A DNA stretch of 64,000 nt, taken from the NCBI RefSeq assembly GCF_017353175.1, contig NZ_JAFMYW010000002.1, positions 496,001 to 560,000 on the forward strand. The letters run 5' to 3'. Origin of the DNA: Fibrella forsythiae. GTDB taxonomy: Bacteria; Bacteroidota; Bacteroidia; Cytophagales; Spirosomataceae. Positions within the stretch are counted from its first letter, which is position 1. The number at the start of each line of letters is the position of its first letter. The notes under the pieces were generated by a model that ran no database searches, was not told the origin of the DNA, and worked only from the letters and a program-made list of their open reading frames with translations. This document shows positions 23,559 through 32,882 of the stretch, one piece after another. The translations under genes and the position numbers were made by a program.

Positions 23559-24998
23559 TTAAAAGCGAAAATAAATAAAGGGGTTGTACGTACTGGCAGC
23601 TAAACTCATCATAGACAGGAAGAAGAGGCAGAGTAGACCAACCACATAGCCAATTTCCTGGAATACACCGTTGGAAGTCTGATTACGGTAGCGTTGCGCT
23701 ATAAGGTGAACAGGTGTTGTGAAAAGAGCGCCGAGTATGAAAGTGCCAAGTATGGTTGTAGAGGTGAAGTGATGTATGGTGTATACATACGAATTCGTTT
23801 CGGAACCGTTCAAGCCGATCAACCGGCCTAGATAAGCAATGGCCGCACCAATATCGCTGGCCCGAAACAACACCCAGCCAATCAGCACTACCAGTACCGT
23901 GTAGCTATGCCCAATTACAGCGGGCCATTGCTTTAACCGATGGCCCAGGCCGGCCCGCTCTGCCAGTAAAAAAGCCCCATGAAATAACCCCCAGATAATA
24001 AAATTCCAGCTGGCTCCGTGCCATAGCCCTGTGATAAAAAAGACGATCAGGAGATTTCGATACGTCCTGGTCGTTGATCCTCTGCTTCCGCCCAGGGGCA
24101 CATACACGTAGTCACGAAACCAACTGGAGAGGGATATATGCCAGCGCCGCCAAAAATCCTGAATAGAACGAGCGGTGTAGGGGTAATTGAAGTTTTCTTT
24201 GAAATCAAACCCAATAAGACGGCCTAATCCGATAGCCATGTCGGAGTAGCCGGAAAAATCGAAATAGATCTGTAGCGTATAGGCAACTATACCCAGCCAG
24301 GCGGCGGCTACCGTAATGCTACCGACAGGTGCGTTGAAGAGTGTATCGGCCACTTCAGCGAATGTATTGGCCAGTAACATTTTTTTGGCCAATCCAAGAA
24401 TGAAGCGCTCTATACCAGACACCAGCCTGCTTACGGATAGGTTTCGTTCCGATAGCTCGGGAGCAATGTCTGCATAACGAACAATTGGCCCGGCTATCTG
24501 ATGAGGAAACATAGCCGTGTATGTACCGTAAGCTATAAAGTTTCGATTGACGCCAATGCGACCCCAGTACACATCAAGGACATATGATATACCCTGAAAT
24601 GTGTAGAAACTGATACCGATAGGCAACAGTACGAGTCCTGTATTGGCCCATGAGCCTGGCCACCCTATTAGGTGTTGTGCGGTTTCTACGGCAAAATTGG
24701 CGTATTTGTAGTAAAAGAGTAGTGATAAACTACCGGTTAAGGAGAGCCACAAACCAGTCTGTCGGTGTCCGCCTGCTATCAGTAAACCGGCTGTATAATT
24801 GGTTACGATCGACAAAAGTAGTACGCCCACCATGGGGCCTTCTCCCCAGGCATAAAAGAGGAGGCTTGAGGCAAAAAGCCAGGCATTACGCCAGCTTAGT
24901 GCAGTAGATCTGTTTTTGTAGACTAAAGGAATTAAATAATAGACCGATAAAAAAAGGGGTAAAAACAGAAATAGGAAGATAGGAGAGTTAAATAACAT
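23559..24998 (-). CDS. MBOAT-family O-acyltransferase (AlgI-like)
   Basis: 479 residues with about ten membrane helices. Diagnostic segments are FYTFQGISYVLDVYWG, FDFSGYSDMAIGLGRLIGFDFKENFNYPY, the cytoplasmic RSIQDFWRRWHISLSSWFRDY and the catalytic His in LWHGASWNFIIWG (about residue 323). It passes acyl groups across the inner membrane to the AlgX/J-like protein. No polysaccharide polymerase genes are in the window, so the acceptor is unknown. Confidence 0.92.
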   Translation of the reverse strand: MLFNSPIFLFLFLPLFLSVYYLIPLVYKNRSTALSWRNAWLFASSLLFYAWGEGPMVGVLLLSIVTNYTAGLLIAGGHRQTGLWLSLTGSLSLLFYYKYANFAVETAQHLIGWPGSWANTGLVLLPIGISFYTFQGISYVLDVYWGRIGVNRNFIAYGTYTAMFPHQIAGPIVRYADIAPELSERNLSVSRLVSGIERFILGLAKKMLLANTFAEVADTLFNAPVGSITVAAAWLGIVAYTLQIYFDFSGYSDMAIGLGRLIGFDFKENFNYPYTARSIQDFWRRWHISLSSWFRDYVYVPLGGSRGSTTRTYRNLLIVFFITGLWHGASWNFIIWGLFHGAFLLAERAGLGHRLKQWPAVIGHSYTVLVVLIGWVLFRASDIGAAIAYLGRLIGLNGSETNSYVYTIHHFTSTTILGTFILGALFTTPVHLIAQRYRNQTSNGVFQEIGYVVGLLCLFFLSMMSLAASTYNPFIYFRF

Positions 24999-25226
24999 GG
25001 ATGGGTAGTAGTGGGTGCCTCAAATATAAGTGTCGTTTTTGGCTATAAGTAATTTAAGTAATTATACGTATGAAGACCACGAGTGTTTTATAAGAAAATC
25101 CACTTATAAAATTCAAATATGGTCATTGATAAAAATGATAATGTATGTACTTCGCTACCCGCTTGATCCGGGAAAAAACTACGATAAGATGATAGAAACT
25201 AACCGGATGACTATTTTGCCATCCGG

Positions 25227-26303
25227 TTGATGATCTGGTTCATAGATGTGTTGGCTGTAATTATGGAAATCAGGTGGTTTTACTCCGTTTTACTGATCAT
25301 GTATCTGGCCGTTTGCGGATTTTTCGTGGCGGGTTTGCAGGGTTGTAGTTCAACCGTTATTCCCATTCATCCTGGTACAGTTGGCCCGTCATCGACAACG
25401 AGCACGGTTTCGTCAACTACCTGCTCATGCTCTTCTCCCGATGTGACAACGGTAGTGACCCCGTCTACCAGAAATGATAGCCTGATGGTCCCCCTGCCCC
25501 GGTTCAGTTCTGACAATGGGAATTTGCCTATTGGTACACTTATCCGGCTGCTGGCAGACTCGATACCCAGTCAGGGTACTCTGGAGTATTCAGCTGATGG
25601 TGGCGCTCAATGGATTACTGCCAGCCAGTTTGTGCTGAAAAACGGAGGTACGTACCTTGCCCGTATACGAGCGGGCAGCCGTGTGTCCCGGTCAAAATCA
25701 GCCACCTTCAATCTGAGCTACAGTAATGTGGTGATCATGGGCAATAGCATCATGCTGTTAGGTCCTGATGCTGCAGTGGGCTGGCCGTATAATCACGGTA
25801 TGGCGGCGTCGGCTCCAGACAAAGATTTTGTGCATCTTCTGACCTATCAGCTACAGCAACGGCTTCCTTCTGTGAAGGTTACGCTGTCGGGAGGATATCT
25901 TTTTGAGAGTAGTTATTGGAAAATCACCCTTAATGAATACGATCACTCTTTTTCCGAAAAGCCTGATTTGACCGTTGTGCGAATCGCCGAAAATGTCGAC
26001 GATAACCAGGTAAGTACCCGTAATTTTGAAGTGTATTACCGTCAATTGCTAACTTATATTGCTGATCACTCGGCAACTACGCATAAAATTGTCTGTACAA
26101 CCAGTTTTTGGGATCAGCCTCATGTAGACGCAGTCATACGCAAGGTGGCGGCTGAGAAAGGGTACCCACTGGCCTGTTTGTGTGATCTGGTCAATAAGCC
26201 TGAATACAGGGCGTCGCAGTTTAGCGATCCCGGTGTGGCGGCTCACCCGAATGATAAGGGTATGGCCGAAATTGCCCGCCTGATCTGGGAAAAAGCGCAA
26301 TAA
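25227..26303 (+). CDS. SGNH/GDSL-family hydrolase with secretion signal
   Basis: Up to 358 residues; MEIRWFYSVLLIMYLAVCG at 25263 is an equally good start. The signal region runs into LQGCSS, a possible lipobox, then a Ser/Thr-rich linker (about residues 50-80), a beta-sandwich-like segment and a C-terminal SGNH domain with VIMGNSIMLLG (nucleophile Ser, about residue 174) and HPNDKG (catalytic His, about residue 345). It is divergent from the MBOAT/AlgX pair, which suggests it deacetylates or otherwise trims the same glycan. Confidence 0.75.
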   Translation: MMIWFIDVLAVIMEIRWFYSVLLIMYLAVCGFFVAGLQGCSSTVIPIHPGTVGPSSTTSTVSSTTCSCSSPDVTTVVTPSTRNDSLMVPLPRFSSDNGNLPIGTLIRLLADSIPSQGTLEYSADGGAQWITASQFVLKNGGTYLARIRAGSRVSRSKSATFNLSYSNVVIMGNSIMLLGPDAAVGWPYNHGMAASAPDKDFVHLLTYQLQQRLPSVKVTLSGGYLFESSYWKITLNEYDHSFSEKPDLTVVRIAENVDDNQVSTRNFEVYYRQLLTYIADHSATTHKIVCTTSFWDQPHVDAVIRKVAAEKGYPLACLCDLVNKPEYRASQFSDPGVAAHPNDKGMAEIARLIWEKAQ

Positions 26304-26310
26304 CACTCCC

Positions 26311-27000
26311 TTAGTTCTGTACCATCGGCCCAATGATTTTCCAGACATTCTCGGCCACGATACGATGCCCTTCCACGTTGGGGTGAATGCCGTCTGCCTG
26401 ATTGAGTTTTGGGTCACCGCCCACATTCTCAAGCAAAAACGGTATCAGTACGGCCTTGTTTTTCATAGCCAGTTCTCTGAAAATTGTCCGGAATTCGGTG
26501 GTATATGCTTTGCCGAGATTTGGCGGAATCTGCATACCGGCAATAACTATCTGCGCAGACGGGTTTTTCAGCCGAACGGTGTCGATAATGGCCTGGAGAT
26601 TCTCGCGGGATGATTTCAGCGGAATACCCCGCAGTCCATCGTTACCGCCTAACTCAAGCACAAAAATATCGGCCGGCTGGCGCAATATCCACCCCACACG
26701 GCTCCGGCCCCCGGCCGTGGTTTCGCCACTCAGCCCGGCGTTGACTACCCGGTAGGGGAGCCCCAATGAATCGATACGGGCCCCAATCCGATTCGGAAAC
26801 GCATCGGCGGTGTTTTCCAGGCCGTAGCCTGCAGCAAGGCTGTTTCCGAAGAAAACGATTACCTTCTTTTTGGCCGAAGTCGTTGCCGGGGTGGCTGTGT
26901 CAGCAGTGGCGGTTTCGGTTTTCGAACTCTCTGTTTTCGAGTTGCAACTCAGACAGATAATGAGGCCTAGCAGGGGCGCAAAACGGGCAATCAACTGCAT
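26311..27000 (-). CDS. Arylesterase/TesA-like SGNH hydrolase lipoprotein
   Basis: 229 residues. The lipoprotein signal ends LIICLSC, followed by a Thr/Ala/Lys-rich linker. The SGNH blocks are FFGNSLAAGYGL (block I, GNSL in place of GDSL), GLSGETTAGG (block II), LELGGNDGLRG (block III) and DGIHPN (block V), so the catalytic Ser, Asp and His are all present. Relatives are TesA/arylesterases acting on short acyl esters or thioesters. It converges with the preceding SGNH gene (7-base gap). Confidence 0.9.
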   Translation of the reverse strand: MQLIARFAPLLGLIICLSCNSKTESSKTETATADTATPATTSAKKKVIVFFGNSLAAGYGLENTADAFPNRIGARIDSLGLPYRVVNAGLSGETTAGGRSRVGWILRQPADIFVLELGGNDGLRGIPLKSSRENLQAIIDTVRLKNPSAQIVIAGMQIPPNLGKAYTTEFRTIFRELAMKNKAVLIPFLLENVGGDPKLNQADGIHPNVEGHRIVAENVWKIIGPMVQN

Positions 27001-27096
27001 GATGGTGATGATGACTAATGGTCGTTGCCTTTACAAACGCCGGAATGCCAATTTACGTTTGGATTGTGACCAGCCACTGATTGACCTGCACGCATA

Positions 27097-27132
27097 AAAA
27101 ACGGCTTCCATGTATACATAGAAACCGTTTTA
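27097..27132. terminator. Stem-loop downstream of small secreted protein gene
   Basis: An A-rich left arm and T-rich right arm (AAAACGGCTTC / GAAACCGTTTT, one mismatch) around CATGTATACATA, 17 bases beyond the stop of the gene at 27150. Confidence 0.6.
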
Positions 27133-27149
27133 GACTAAAGCGCGCTGTA

Positions 27150-27509
27150 TTATTTAGGGCAATCGGCAACAATATTCCACCGGTCTGCTTTGCAAAGGGT
27201 AACGTCTTCAACCTGGCATTCTGAATTATCTTCGGCCACCAGCTTTACATCCCATTTACCGCAATCGACCTCCACTTCGATCATCTCACCAGGGGTCAGA
27301 ATCTCGTCGTCATCGAGAATATCGTTGCCCCAGTGATCTTCCTCGTCGGGCGAAATATAGATTTCGTCGATACTGAATTTGGTGGTGTTTTTGATCTCGA
27401 TTGTTTTTTTGTCAGCATGGCGAACGCCTTGTGCTGAAAAGCCGGTAGTCAAGCCTATTACAGCCAGCACAGCCAGCATCCTGATGGGGCTTTTAAAAGC
27501 CTGTGTCAT
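27150..27509 (-). CDS. Small secreted protein of unknown function
   Basis: 119 residues from MTQAFKSPIRMLAVLAVIGLTTG, which gives a conventional signal peptide; the frame is open 12 codons further upstream. The mature part is acidic and contains KNTTKFSIDEIYISPDEEDHWGNDILDDDEIL and two C-terminal cysteines (CQVEDVTLC) plus a last one near the end. The domain resembles small secreted proteins beginning with a NTTxxxIxxIYISPSxxxxWGxDxL pattern, which are of unknown role. It looks monocistronic. Confidence 0.7.
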   Translation of the reverse strand: MTQAFKSPIRMLAVLAVIGLTTGFSAQGVRHADKKTIEIKNTTKFSIDEIYISPDEEDHWGNDILDDDEILTPGEMIEVEVDCGKWDVKLVAEDNSECQVEDVTLCKADRWNIVADCPK

Positions 27510-27679
27510 ATTTGTAGGAAATGATTGATTGTCATTATCCTGCAAATATACTTAGTTATAATACTTACTTTATGCGTTCTCGTATAAGGAAAATAACAGG
27601 TAGCCTTAAGTTGGCTCTGTGACTACATAACGAACATGTATCGGTGTACATCTTGCCGTTTATACGTCAACATGCCTAG

Positions 27680-29278
27680 TCAGCGCATAGGGTGATCCAT
27701 TTTTTCTTCTTCCAGGTCCAGCTGCGCTTCTGCTTTCATCAAAATCTCTTTATCGATCTCCCCCTGTCGGCCAAGGCGCATCAACTCATTGCGCTTGGCC
27801 TGATGCATTCGATCACGCGCTTCCCGATAGGTAGTTAGTAATTGCTGATCGGCTTTAGAGTCAGACAGTTGCGTAGCAAATAGGATGCCTTCCAGCCGCC
27901 GTTTCAGGTCGGTCAGGAGCGGGTTGGTCTCAAGATCGGCTGAATAATGGTGAGTCAGCTCATCCAGAGCCACCGCCTGTAACTGCCGTTTTATGGTCGC
28001 TTCCTGCTCTTCCTCCGGTATCCGCTCGAGCAACTCTTGGGGACGTACCCAGCGAGCCAGCATGGGCAGTGTCAGGCCCTGTAATACCAGCGTAACCAGA
28101 ATGACGATGAAGGTGATAAACAGCAGTAGCGGCCGGTGCGGAAACGGCGTGCCATTGGCCAGCAATAGCGGGACAGACAGCGCCGCCGCCAGCGATACTA
28201 CTCCGCGCATACCCGCCCAACCCAGCACGATGGGGCCGCGCCAGCCCACGTTCCGTACGGCGACCGTAATGAATCGACCGGCAAAGTCGGTGAAGGCCGA
28301 CGCCGCTAAGGAGAAGATCAGCCGTACCACAATCACCAGGGCTGACATAAGAAGTCCGTAGCCGATTGACTGAGCCAGCGAAAACGAATCACTTTTCAAC
28401 TCATCGAGAATAACAGGCAATTCAAGGCCGATGACCATGAACACAACGCCGTTGATAACGAAAATAACGGTTGCCCACATCGACGTGTTCTGGAGGCGTT
28501 CGGAGTGGTTGAAGAGGCGGTGACTTTTGGCAGACAGAAACAACCCGCCGCTTACTACGGCGATCACCCCCGACCCTTGGCACTGTTCGGCGGCCAGGTA
28601 CATGGCGTAGGGTGCCAGAAACGTAAGCAATACACTGATGCGCAACTGAAGCGGTAACCAGCGGTGCAGGCAGTAAAAAACCAGCGCTACGGCCAGCCCG
28701 ACACCAGCGCCAATCAGCGTGACCAGCACAAACGAAAGGGCCACCTTTTGCCAAACGAACGTACCTGTCTCGATGCTGTTCAGGGCAAACTGAAGCACGA
28801 TCAAACTGGCCGCATCATTGATCAGGCTTTCGCCTTCCAGAATATTGATACTGCTTTTGGGTACGTCTACCCCACGTAATACCGAGGTGGCTGCCACGGC
28901 GTCGGGTGGCGATATAATGCCGCCCAGCAGAAAACCCAACGCGAGCGTGAAACCTGGAATGAACCAATAGGCCGTATAGGCAACGGCGGTGGCGGTCAGC
29001 ACAACCAGGCCAAATGCCAGCACCAGCACAATACGCCGCCAGCGCCACAACTCGCGCCACGATGTAAACCAGGCTGCTTCGTAAAGCAGCGGCGGAAGGA
29101 AAACCAGGAAAATAAGGTCAGGCTCGAGATTAATGCGTGGTACACCCGGTATGAGGCTGACGAGCAACCCGCCCACGACCAGAAAGATAGGCGTAGGAAT
29201 CTGGAGCCGGTTGGCCAGCGTGGCCAGCAGGGCCATGGTCAGCAGGAAACCCAGGGCCAGCAAAACGTATTCGTGCAT
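27680..29278 (-). CDS. CPA1-family Na+/H+ antiporter
   Basis: 532 residues with about twelve membrane helices. Conserved transport motifs are GGIISPPDAVAATSVL (about residue 125) and GESLINDAASLIVLQ with the ion-binding Asn-Asp pair (about residue 153), then VLGWAGMRGVVSLAAALS. A C-terminal cytoplasmic region of about 110 residues is rich in charged helices. It exchanges monovalent cations for protons. It is transcribed away from the ABC transporter genes; the spacer holds an inverted pair of the dispersed motif. Confidence 0.93.
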   Translation of the reverse strand: MHEYVLLALGFLLTMALLATLANRLQIPTPIFLVVGGLLVSLIPGVPRINLEPDLIFLVFLPPLLYEAAWFTSWRELWRWRRIVLVLAFGLVVLTATAVAYTAYWFIPGFTLALGFLLGGIISPPDAVAATSVLRGVDVPKSSINILEGESLINDAASLIVLQFALNSIETGTFVWQKVALSFVLVTLIGAGVGLAVALVFYCLHRWLPLQLRISVLLTFLAPYAMYLAAEQCQGSGVIAVVSGGLFLSAKSHRLFNHSERLQNTSMWATVIFVINGVVFMVIGLELPVILDELKSDSFSLAQSIGYGLLMSALVIVVRLIFSLAASAFTDFAGRFITVAVRNVGWRGPIVLGWAGMRGVVSLAAALSVPLLLANGTPFPHRPLLLFITFIVILVTLVLQGLTLPMLARWVRPQELLERIPEEEQEATIKRQLQAVALDELTHHYSADLETNPLLTDLKRRLEGILFATQLSDSKADQQLLTTYREARDRMHQAKRNELMRLGRQGEIDKEILMKAEAQLDLEEEKMDHPMR

Positions 29279-29455
29279 CGTGTATGGAAGAGATAGTCGT
29301 GTGGATCAGTTTTTCGTTGACAGAGTTGACAAGATAAACAGGATTCTGTTTGGCAGAGGTAGAATGCACAATTTGCCGATGATACCGTATTAAAACCGAT
29401 CCGCCCTTTTCTGCTTTGTTGTCGTGACGAAAATAGAGGCAGTGTGGTTATGGCT

Positions 29456-29484
29456 AGGTACGTAGCCCGTTGCCCGACGTACCT
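29456..29484. repeat. Inverted pair of the dispersed motif between the antiporter and ABC genes
   Basis: AGGTACGT (29456-29463) and ACGTACCT (29477-29484) flank a 13-base spacer in the divergent region, 15 bases upstream of the ABC ATPase start codon. Confidence 0.8.
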
Positions 29485-29499
29485 GATACAACCTGATCT

Positions 29500-30222
29500 A
29501 TGAGTTTACGCGTTGACCACCTGACGAAGACCTACCAGAGTGCAGGTCAGACCCTGACCGTTCTACACGATGTTTCTTTTGACTTACAAGCCGGTGATAG
29601 CTTTGCCATTGTTGGCCCGAGTGGTAGCGGTAAAACCACACTGTTGGGCCTCTGTGCGGGGCTCGACCGCGCCTCGTCGGGCAGCGTGTGGCTGAATGGT
29701 GTACAGCTCGACAACCTGAACGAAGACCAGCGGGCGGCAGTACGCAACCAGCACGTTGGGTTTATCTTTCAGAACTTCCAGTTGTTGCCGACCCTGACGG
29801 CGCTCGAAAACGTGATGGTACCGCTCGAACTGCGGGGCACACGCGGCGCCGAGCGCATTGCCCGCGACTTGCTGGGCCGGGTTGGCCTGGCCGATCGCAG
29901 TCACCATTATCCGCTGCAACTGTCGGGCGGGGAGCAGCAGCGCGTGTCGCTGGCGCGGGCCTTCTCGAACCGCCCGGCTATTCTGTTCGCCGATGAGCCC
30001 ACCGGTAACCTCGACGAAGACACCAGCATCACCGTCGAAAACCTGCTGTTCGACCTGAACCGCGAAGCCGGCACAACACTCGTTATCGTCACCCATGATC
30101 TGGAACTGGCCGCCAAAACCCAGCGCATGATCCGCATTCGGGGCGGGCATGTGGTAGAGGAAAGGGGGAATGGAGAAAAGGAGGAAGGAGGAAAGGGAGA
30201 AAGGAGGATGGAGAAAAGCTGA
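29500..30222 (+). CDS. YbbA/LolD-type ABC transporter ATP-binding protein
   Basis: 240 residues. Walker A GPSGSGKT (about residue 39), FIFQNFQLLPTLTALENVMVPLE, signature LSGGEQQRVSLARAF, Walker B ILFADEPTGNLDE and the H-loop VIVTHD are intact. The last 20 residues (from VEERGNGEKEE on) are low-complexity Gly/Glu/Lys/Arg encoded by a polypurine tract that is one arm of an intergenic palindrome, so the tail is probably an accidental extension. It works with the permease encoded 55 bases downstream. Confidence 0.92.
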   Translation: MSLRVDHLTKTYQSAGQTLTVLHDVSFDLQAGDSFAIVGPSGSGKTTLLGLCAGLDRASSGSVWLNGVQLDNLNEDQRAAVRNQHVGFIFQNFQLLPTLTALENVMVPLELRGTRGAERIARDLLGRVGLADRSHHYPLQLSGGEQQRVSLARAFSNRPAILFADEPTGNLDEDTSITVENLLFDLNREAGTTLVIVTHDLELAAKTQRMIRIRGGHVVEERGNGEKEEGGKGERRMEKS

Positions 30223-30275
30223 AACAGCCAACTCCCCCTCCTCCCTTTCTTCCTTCCCCCTTTCCTCCCCTTCTT
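30165..30275. repeat. Polypurine/polypyrimidine inverted repeat spanning a stop codon
   Basis: GGAGAAA/GGAGGAA-like units (about 30165-30216) are followed by a small core AGCTGAAACAGC and then a pyrimidine tract (about 30230-30275) roughly complementary to the first. The left arm encodes the C-terminus of the ABC ATPase. The structure resembles the other gene-boundary hairpins but has imperfect arms and lacks their GTTGC core. Confidence 0.65.
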
Positions 30276-30277
30276 TT

Positions 30278-32794
30278 ATGAACTTCATCTTAAATACTGC
30301 CTGGCGTGATAGTCGGCGGAGCCGGTCGCGGCTATTGTTGTTTATGTCGGCCATTGTGCTGGGCATTGCCGCCCTGGTGGCCATTAACTCGTTTGGGGAT
30401 AACCTGGCCCGAAGCATCGATGAACAGGCGCAGGAGTTACTGGGAGCCGACCTCACCGTAACGGCGTCAGCGGCACCATCACAGAAAACAAAAAACCTGT
30501 TGCAGGGGATTGGCAGTGAGCGAAGTAGCGAAACGGCCTTTGCCTCGATGGTACTCTTTCCGCGATCAGGCGGGGTTCGGCTGGCGCAGGTAAAAGCGCT
30601 GGAAGGGCGTTTTCCGTATTATGGCACGTGGGAAGTGCAGCCCGCTTCGGCCATTGCGCAGTTCCGGACGAATAGTGAACGGGTTGCCCTGGTCGATGAT
30701 GCGTTGCTCGTGCAGTTCGGTGCCAACGTGGGCGACTCGGTACGAGTGGGTGAGGTAACGTTTCGGGTGGCCGGGCGCGTGCTGAAAACGCCCGGCGCTA
30801 CGGCGGCTACGGCAGCGGTGGCCCCTACGGTGTTTGTGCCGGCAACGTACCTGAACCAGACCGGACTAGTGCAGAAAGGCAGCCGTGTCAACTACAAATA
30901 CTATTACAAGTTCGCAAAAACCACCGACGTACCTGCGCTGGTGAAACGCCTCGAACCCACCCTTGACAAAGCCGGACTGAGCAGCGACACCGTCGAAAAC
31001 CGCAAACGCCAGACGGGCCGCGCCTTCGCCGATCTTACCCGCTTTCTGAACCTGGTCTCGTTCGTGGCGCTGCTGTTGGGTTGTGTGGGGGTGGCTAGCG
31101 CGGTGCAACTCTATGTAAAAGAGAAGATTACGTCGGTAGCGATCCTGCGCACGCTGGGTGCCAGTGGCTGGCAGGCGTTCCTGATCTTTCTGGTGCAAAC
31201 CGCTGTTATGGGTCTGGGCGGTGCCATTCTGGGTGCCGCGCTGGGGTCATTGCTGCAATGGGTGATGCCGCTTGTCTTTGGCTCGTTCCTACCCGTTGAA
31301 GTAAGCGTTGCCATTTCGTGGCCGGCCATCGGGCAGGGCATCATCACCGGTTTGCTGATCGCCCTGTTGTTCGCTGCCCTGCCGCTGTTGTTGATTCGGA
31401 AAATATCCCCCCTGCGTACGCTGCGCGCCTCACTGGAAGCCGACGTGTCGGGGCGTGATCCATTGCGATGGGTCGTTTTTGGCCTGATTGCCCTGTTTGT
31501 GTTTGGCTTCGCTTACTGGCAAACCCGCGACTGGAAATTAGCGGGTGGTTTCACCGCCGGTATGGCCGTGAGTTTTCTGGTGCTGACGGGTATGGGTCTG
31601 GCGCTGATGGCCGTGGTTCGCCGATTCTTCCCGCGTTCATGGAGCTTTGTGTGGCGACAGAGCCTGGCGAATCTCTATCGTCCCCAAAACCAGACGCTGA
31701 TTCTGCTGGTATCCATTGGCTTAGGTGCGTTCCTGATCACGACGCTGTATCTGACGCAAACCCTGTTGCTGGGTCGAGTGCAATTCTCGGCGAGCGGGCA
31801 GCAACCCAATATGGTGCTGTTCGATATTCAGCGGGAGCAAACAACGGGCGTACGCGACCTGGTGAAGCAATCGGGACTACCCGTGATGCAGCAGGTGCCC
31901 ATCGTGACCATGCGCCTCGAAAGCATCAAAGGGCGGGGTATGGCGGCCATTCGAAAGGATACCTCGCTGCATATTCCTGAGTGGGCGCTGAACCGCGAAT
32001 ACCGCGTTACCTACCGTGACTCGCTGATCTCGTCGGAAAAACTCAGTTCAGGCAAAGCGCCTATGATGGTCGATGGCGTTCCGGCTGTTTCATTTGAAGA
32101 TGATTTCATGAAACGTCTGCACCTGAAAGTAGGCGATAAACTGACCTTCAATGTACAGGGTGCACCCATCGAAACCACCGTCGGCGGCACCCGGACGGTA
32201 GACTGGAACCGGGTTCAGACCAACTTCCTGGTTGTGTTTCCCAATGGCGTACTGGAGCAGGCACCGCAGTTCAGCGTGCTGATGACCCGCGTACCCAACA
32301 CCGCAACATCGGCCACGTTTCAGCGCGCACTGGTCACCAAATTCCCCAACGTATCGGCTATCGACCTCGGCCTGATCCTGAAGACGCTGGACGATATTCT
32401 GAGCAAAATCTCGTTTGTGATCCGGTTCATGGCCCTGTTCAGCATCCTGACGGGTCTGTTGGTCCTGAGTAGTTCGGTGGTGATCAGCAAGTACCAGCGC
32501 ATGCAGGAGAGCGTATTGCTGCGGACACTCGGTGCCAGCCGCAGCCAGATTCTGCGCATCACCCTGGTTGAATACAGTTTACTGGGGCTGCTGGCATCGC
32601 TATCCGGCATCATCTTATCGGTGCTGGGTACGTGGGTGCTGGCCAAATACGTGTTCGAGATGCCTTATGTGCCCAGCGTTTGGCCGTTACTGGCTGTCGT
32701 TGGCACCGTTACCGGCCTGACCATGCTCATTGGTCTGTTCAACAGCCGCGATGTAGTGAGCCGTCCGCCGCTTGAGGTATTACGGAGTGAATAA
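30278..32794 (+). CDS. FtsX-like ABC transporter permease (YbbP type)
   Basis: 838 residues from MNFILNTAWRDSRRSRSRLL; upstream codons to 30170 are the hairpin tract and are rejected. The layout is one N-terminal helix, a large periplasmic domain, three helices (about residues 245-375) forming the first FtsX domain, a further helix pair (about residues 390-460), a second periplasmic domain, and a C-terminal FtsX domain with three helices (about residues 705-825). This ten-helix organisation is that of YbbP. The substrate is unknown; relatives handle lipophilic or envelope molecules. Confidence 0.9.
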   Translation: MNFILNTAWRDSRRSRSRLLLFMSAIVLGIAALVAINSFGDNLARSIDEQAQELLGADLTVTASAAPSQKTKNLLQGIGSERSSETAFASMVLFPRSGGVRLAQVKALEGRFPYYGTWEVQPASAIAQFRTNSERVALVDDALLVQFGANVGDSVRVGEVTFRVAGRVLKTPGATAATAAVAPTVFVPATYLNQTGLVQKGSRVNYKYYYKFAKTTDVPALVKRLEPTLDKAGLSSDTVENRKRQTGRAFADLTRFLNLVSFVALLLGCVGVASAVQLYVKEKITSVAILRTLGASGWQAFLIFLVQTAVMGLGGAILGAALGSLLQWVMPLVFGSFLPVEVSVAISWPAIGQGIITGLLIALLFAALPLLLIRKISPLRTLRASLEADVSGRDPLRWVVFGLIALFVFGFAYWQTRDWKLAGGFTAGMAVSFLVLTGMGLALMAVVRRFFPRSWSFVWRQSLANLYRPQNQTLILLVSIGLGAFLITTLYLTQTLLLGRVQFSASGQQPNMVLFDIQREQTTGVRDLVKQSGLPVMQQVPIVTMRLESIKGRGMAAIRKDTSLHIPEWALNREYRVTYRDSLISSEKLSSGKAPMMVDGVPAVSFEDDFMKRLHLKVGDKLTFNVQGAPIETTVGGTRTVDWNRVQTNFLVVFPNGVLEQAPQFSVLMTRVPNTATSATFQRALVTKFPNVSAIDLGLILKTLDDILSKISFVIRFMALFSILTGLLVLSSSVVISKYQRMQESVLLRTLGASRSQILRITLVEYSLLGLLASLSGIILSVLGTWVLAKYVFEMPYVPSVWPLLAVVGTVTGLTMLIGLFNSRDVVSRPPLEVLRSE

Positions 32795-32806
32795 GAAGAG
32801 TCTGAA

Positions 32807-32864
32807 CCTTTGTTGCTTCGCGAGTTGTGCCCTCCGACAGGCTCGCGAAGCAACACACTAAAGG
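32807..32864. repeat. Intergenic hairpin repeat
   Basis: Left arm CCTTTGTTGCTTCGCGAG pairs with CTCGCGAAGCAAC-ACACTAAAGG around a 17-base loop (TTGTGCCCTCCGACAGG). It has the GTTGCTTCGC core of the family but short outer arms. It lies between the permease stop (32794) and the AraC-type gene start. Confidence 0.85.
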
Positions 32865-32882
32865 CTTGAAATGCCGTAAATC

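Noticed and set aside
25030-25226. Small open frame upstream of the SGNH hydrolase gene
   Set aside because: Composition is typical of A+T-rich non-coding sequence and there is no conserved motif; the spacer shows nothing else recognisable.
26311-27000. GNSL instead of GDSL in the arylesterase treated as a defect
   Set aside because: The catalytic Ser, block III GGND and DxxH are intact; Asp to Asn next to the Ser is a known tolerated variation in SGNH enzymes.
27546-27679. Considered as a possible small RNA or riboswitch region
   Set aside because: No stable structure or conserved motif is visible between the small secreted-protein gene and the antiporter gene.
29584-30456. 290-codon open frame antisense to the ABC ATPase and repeat
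   Set aside because: It crosses the polypurine palindrome and mirrors the ATPase coding sequence.
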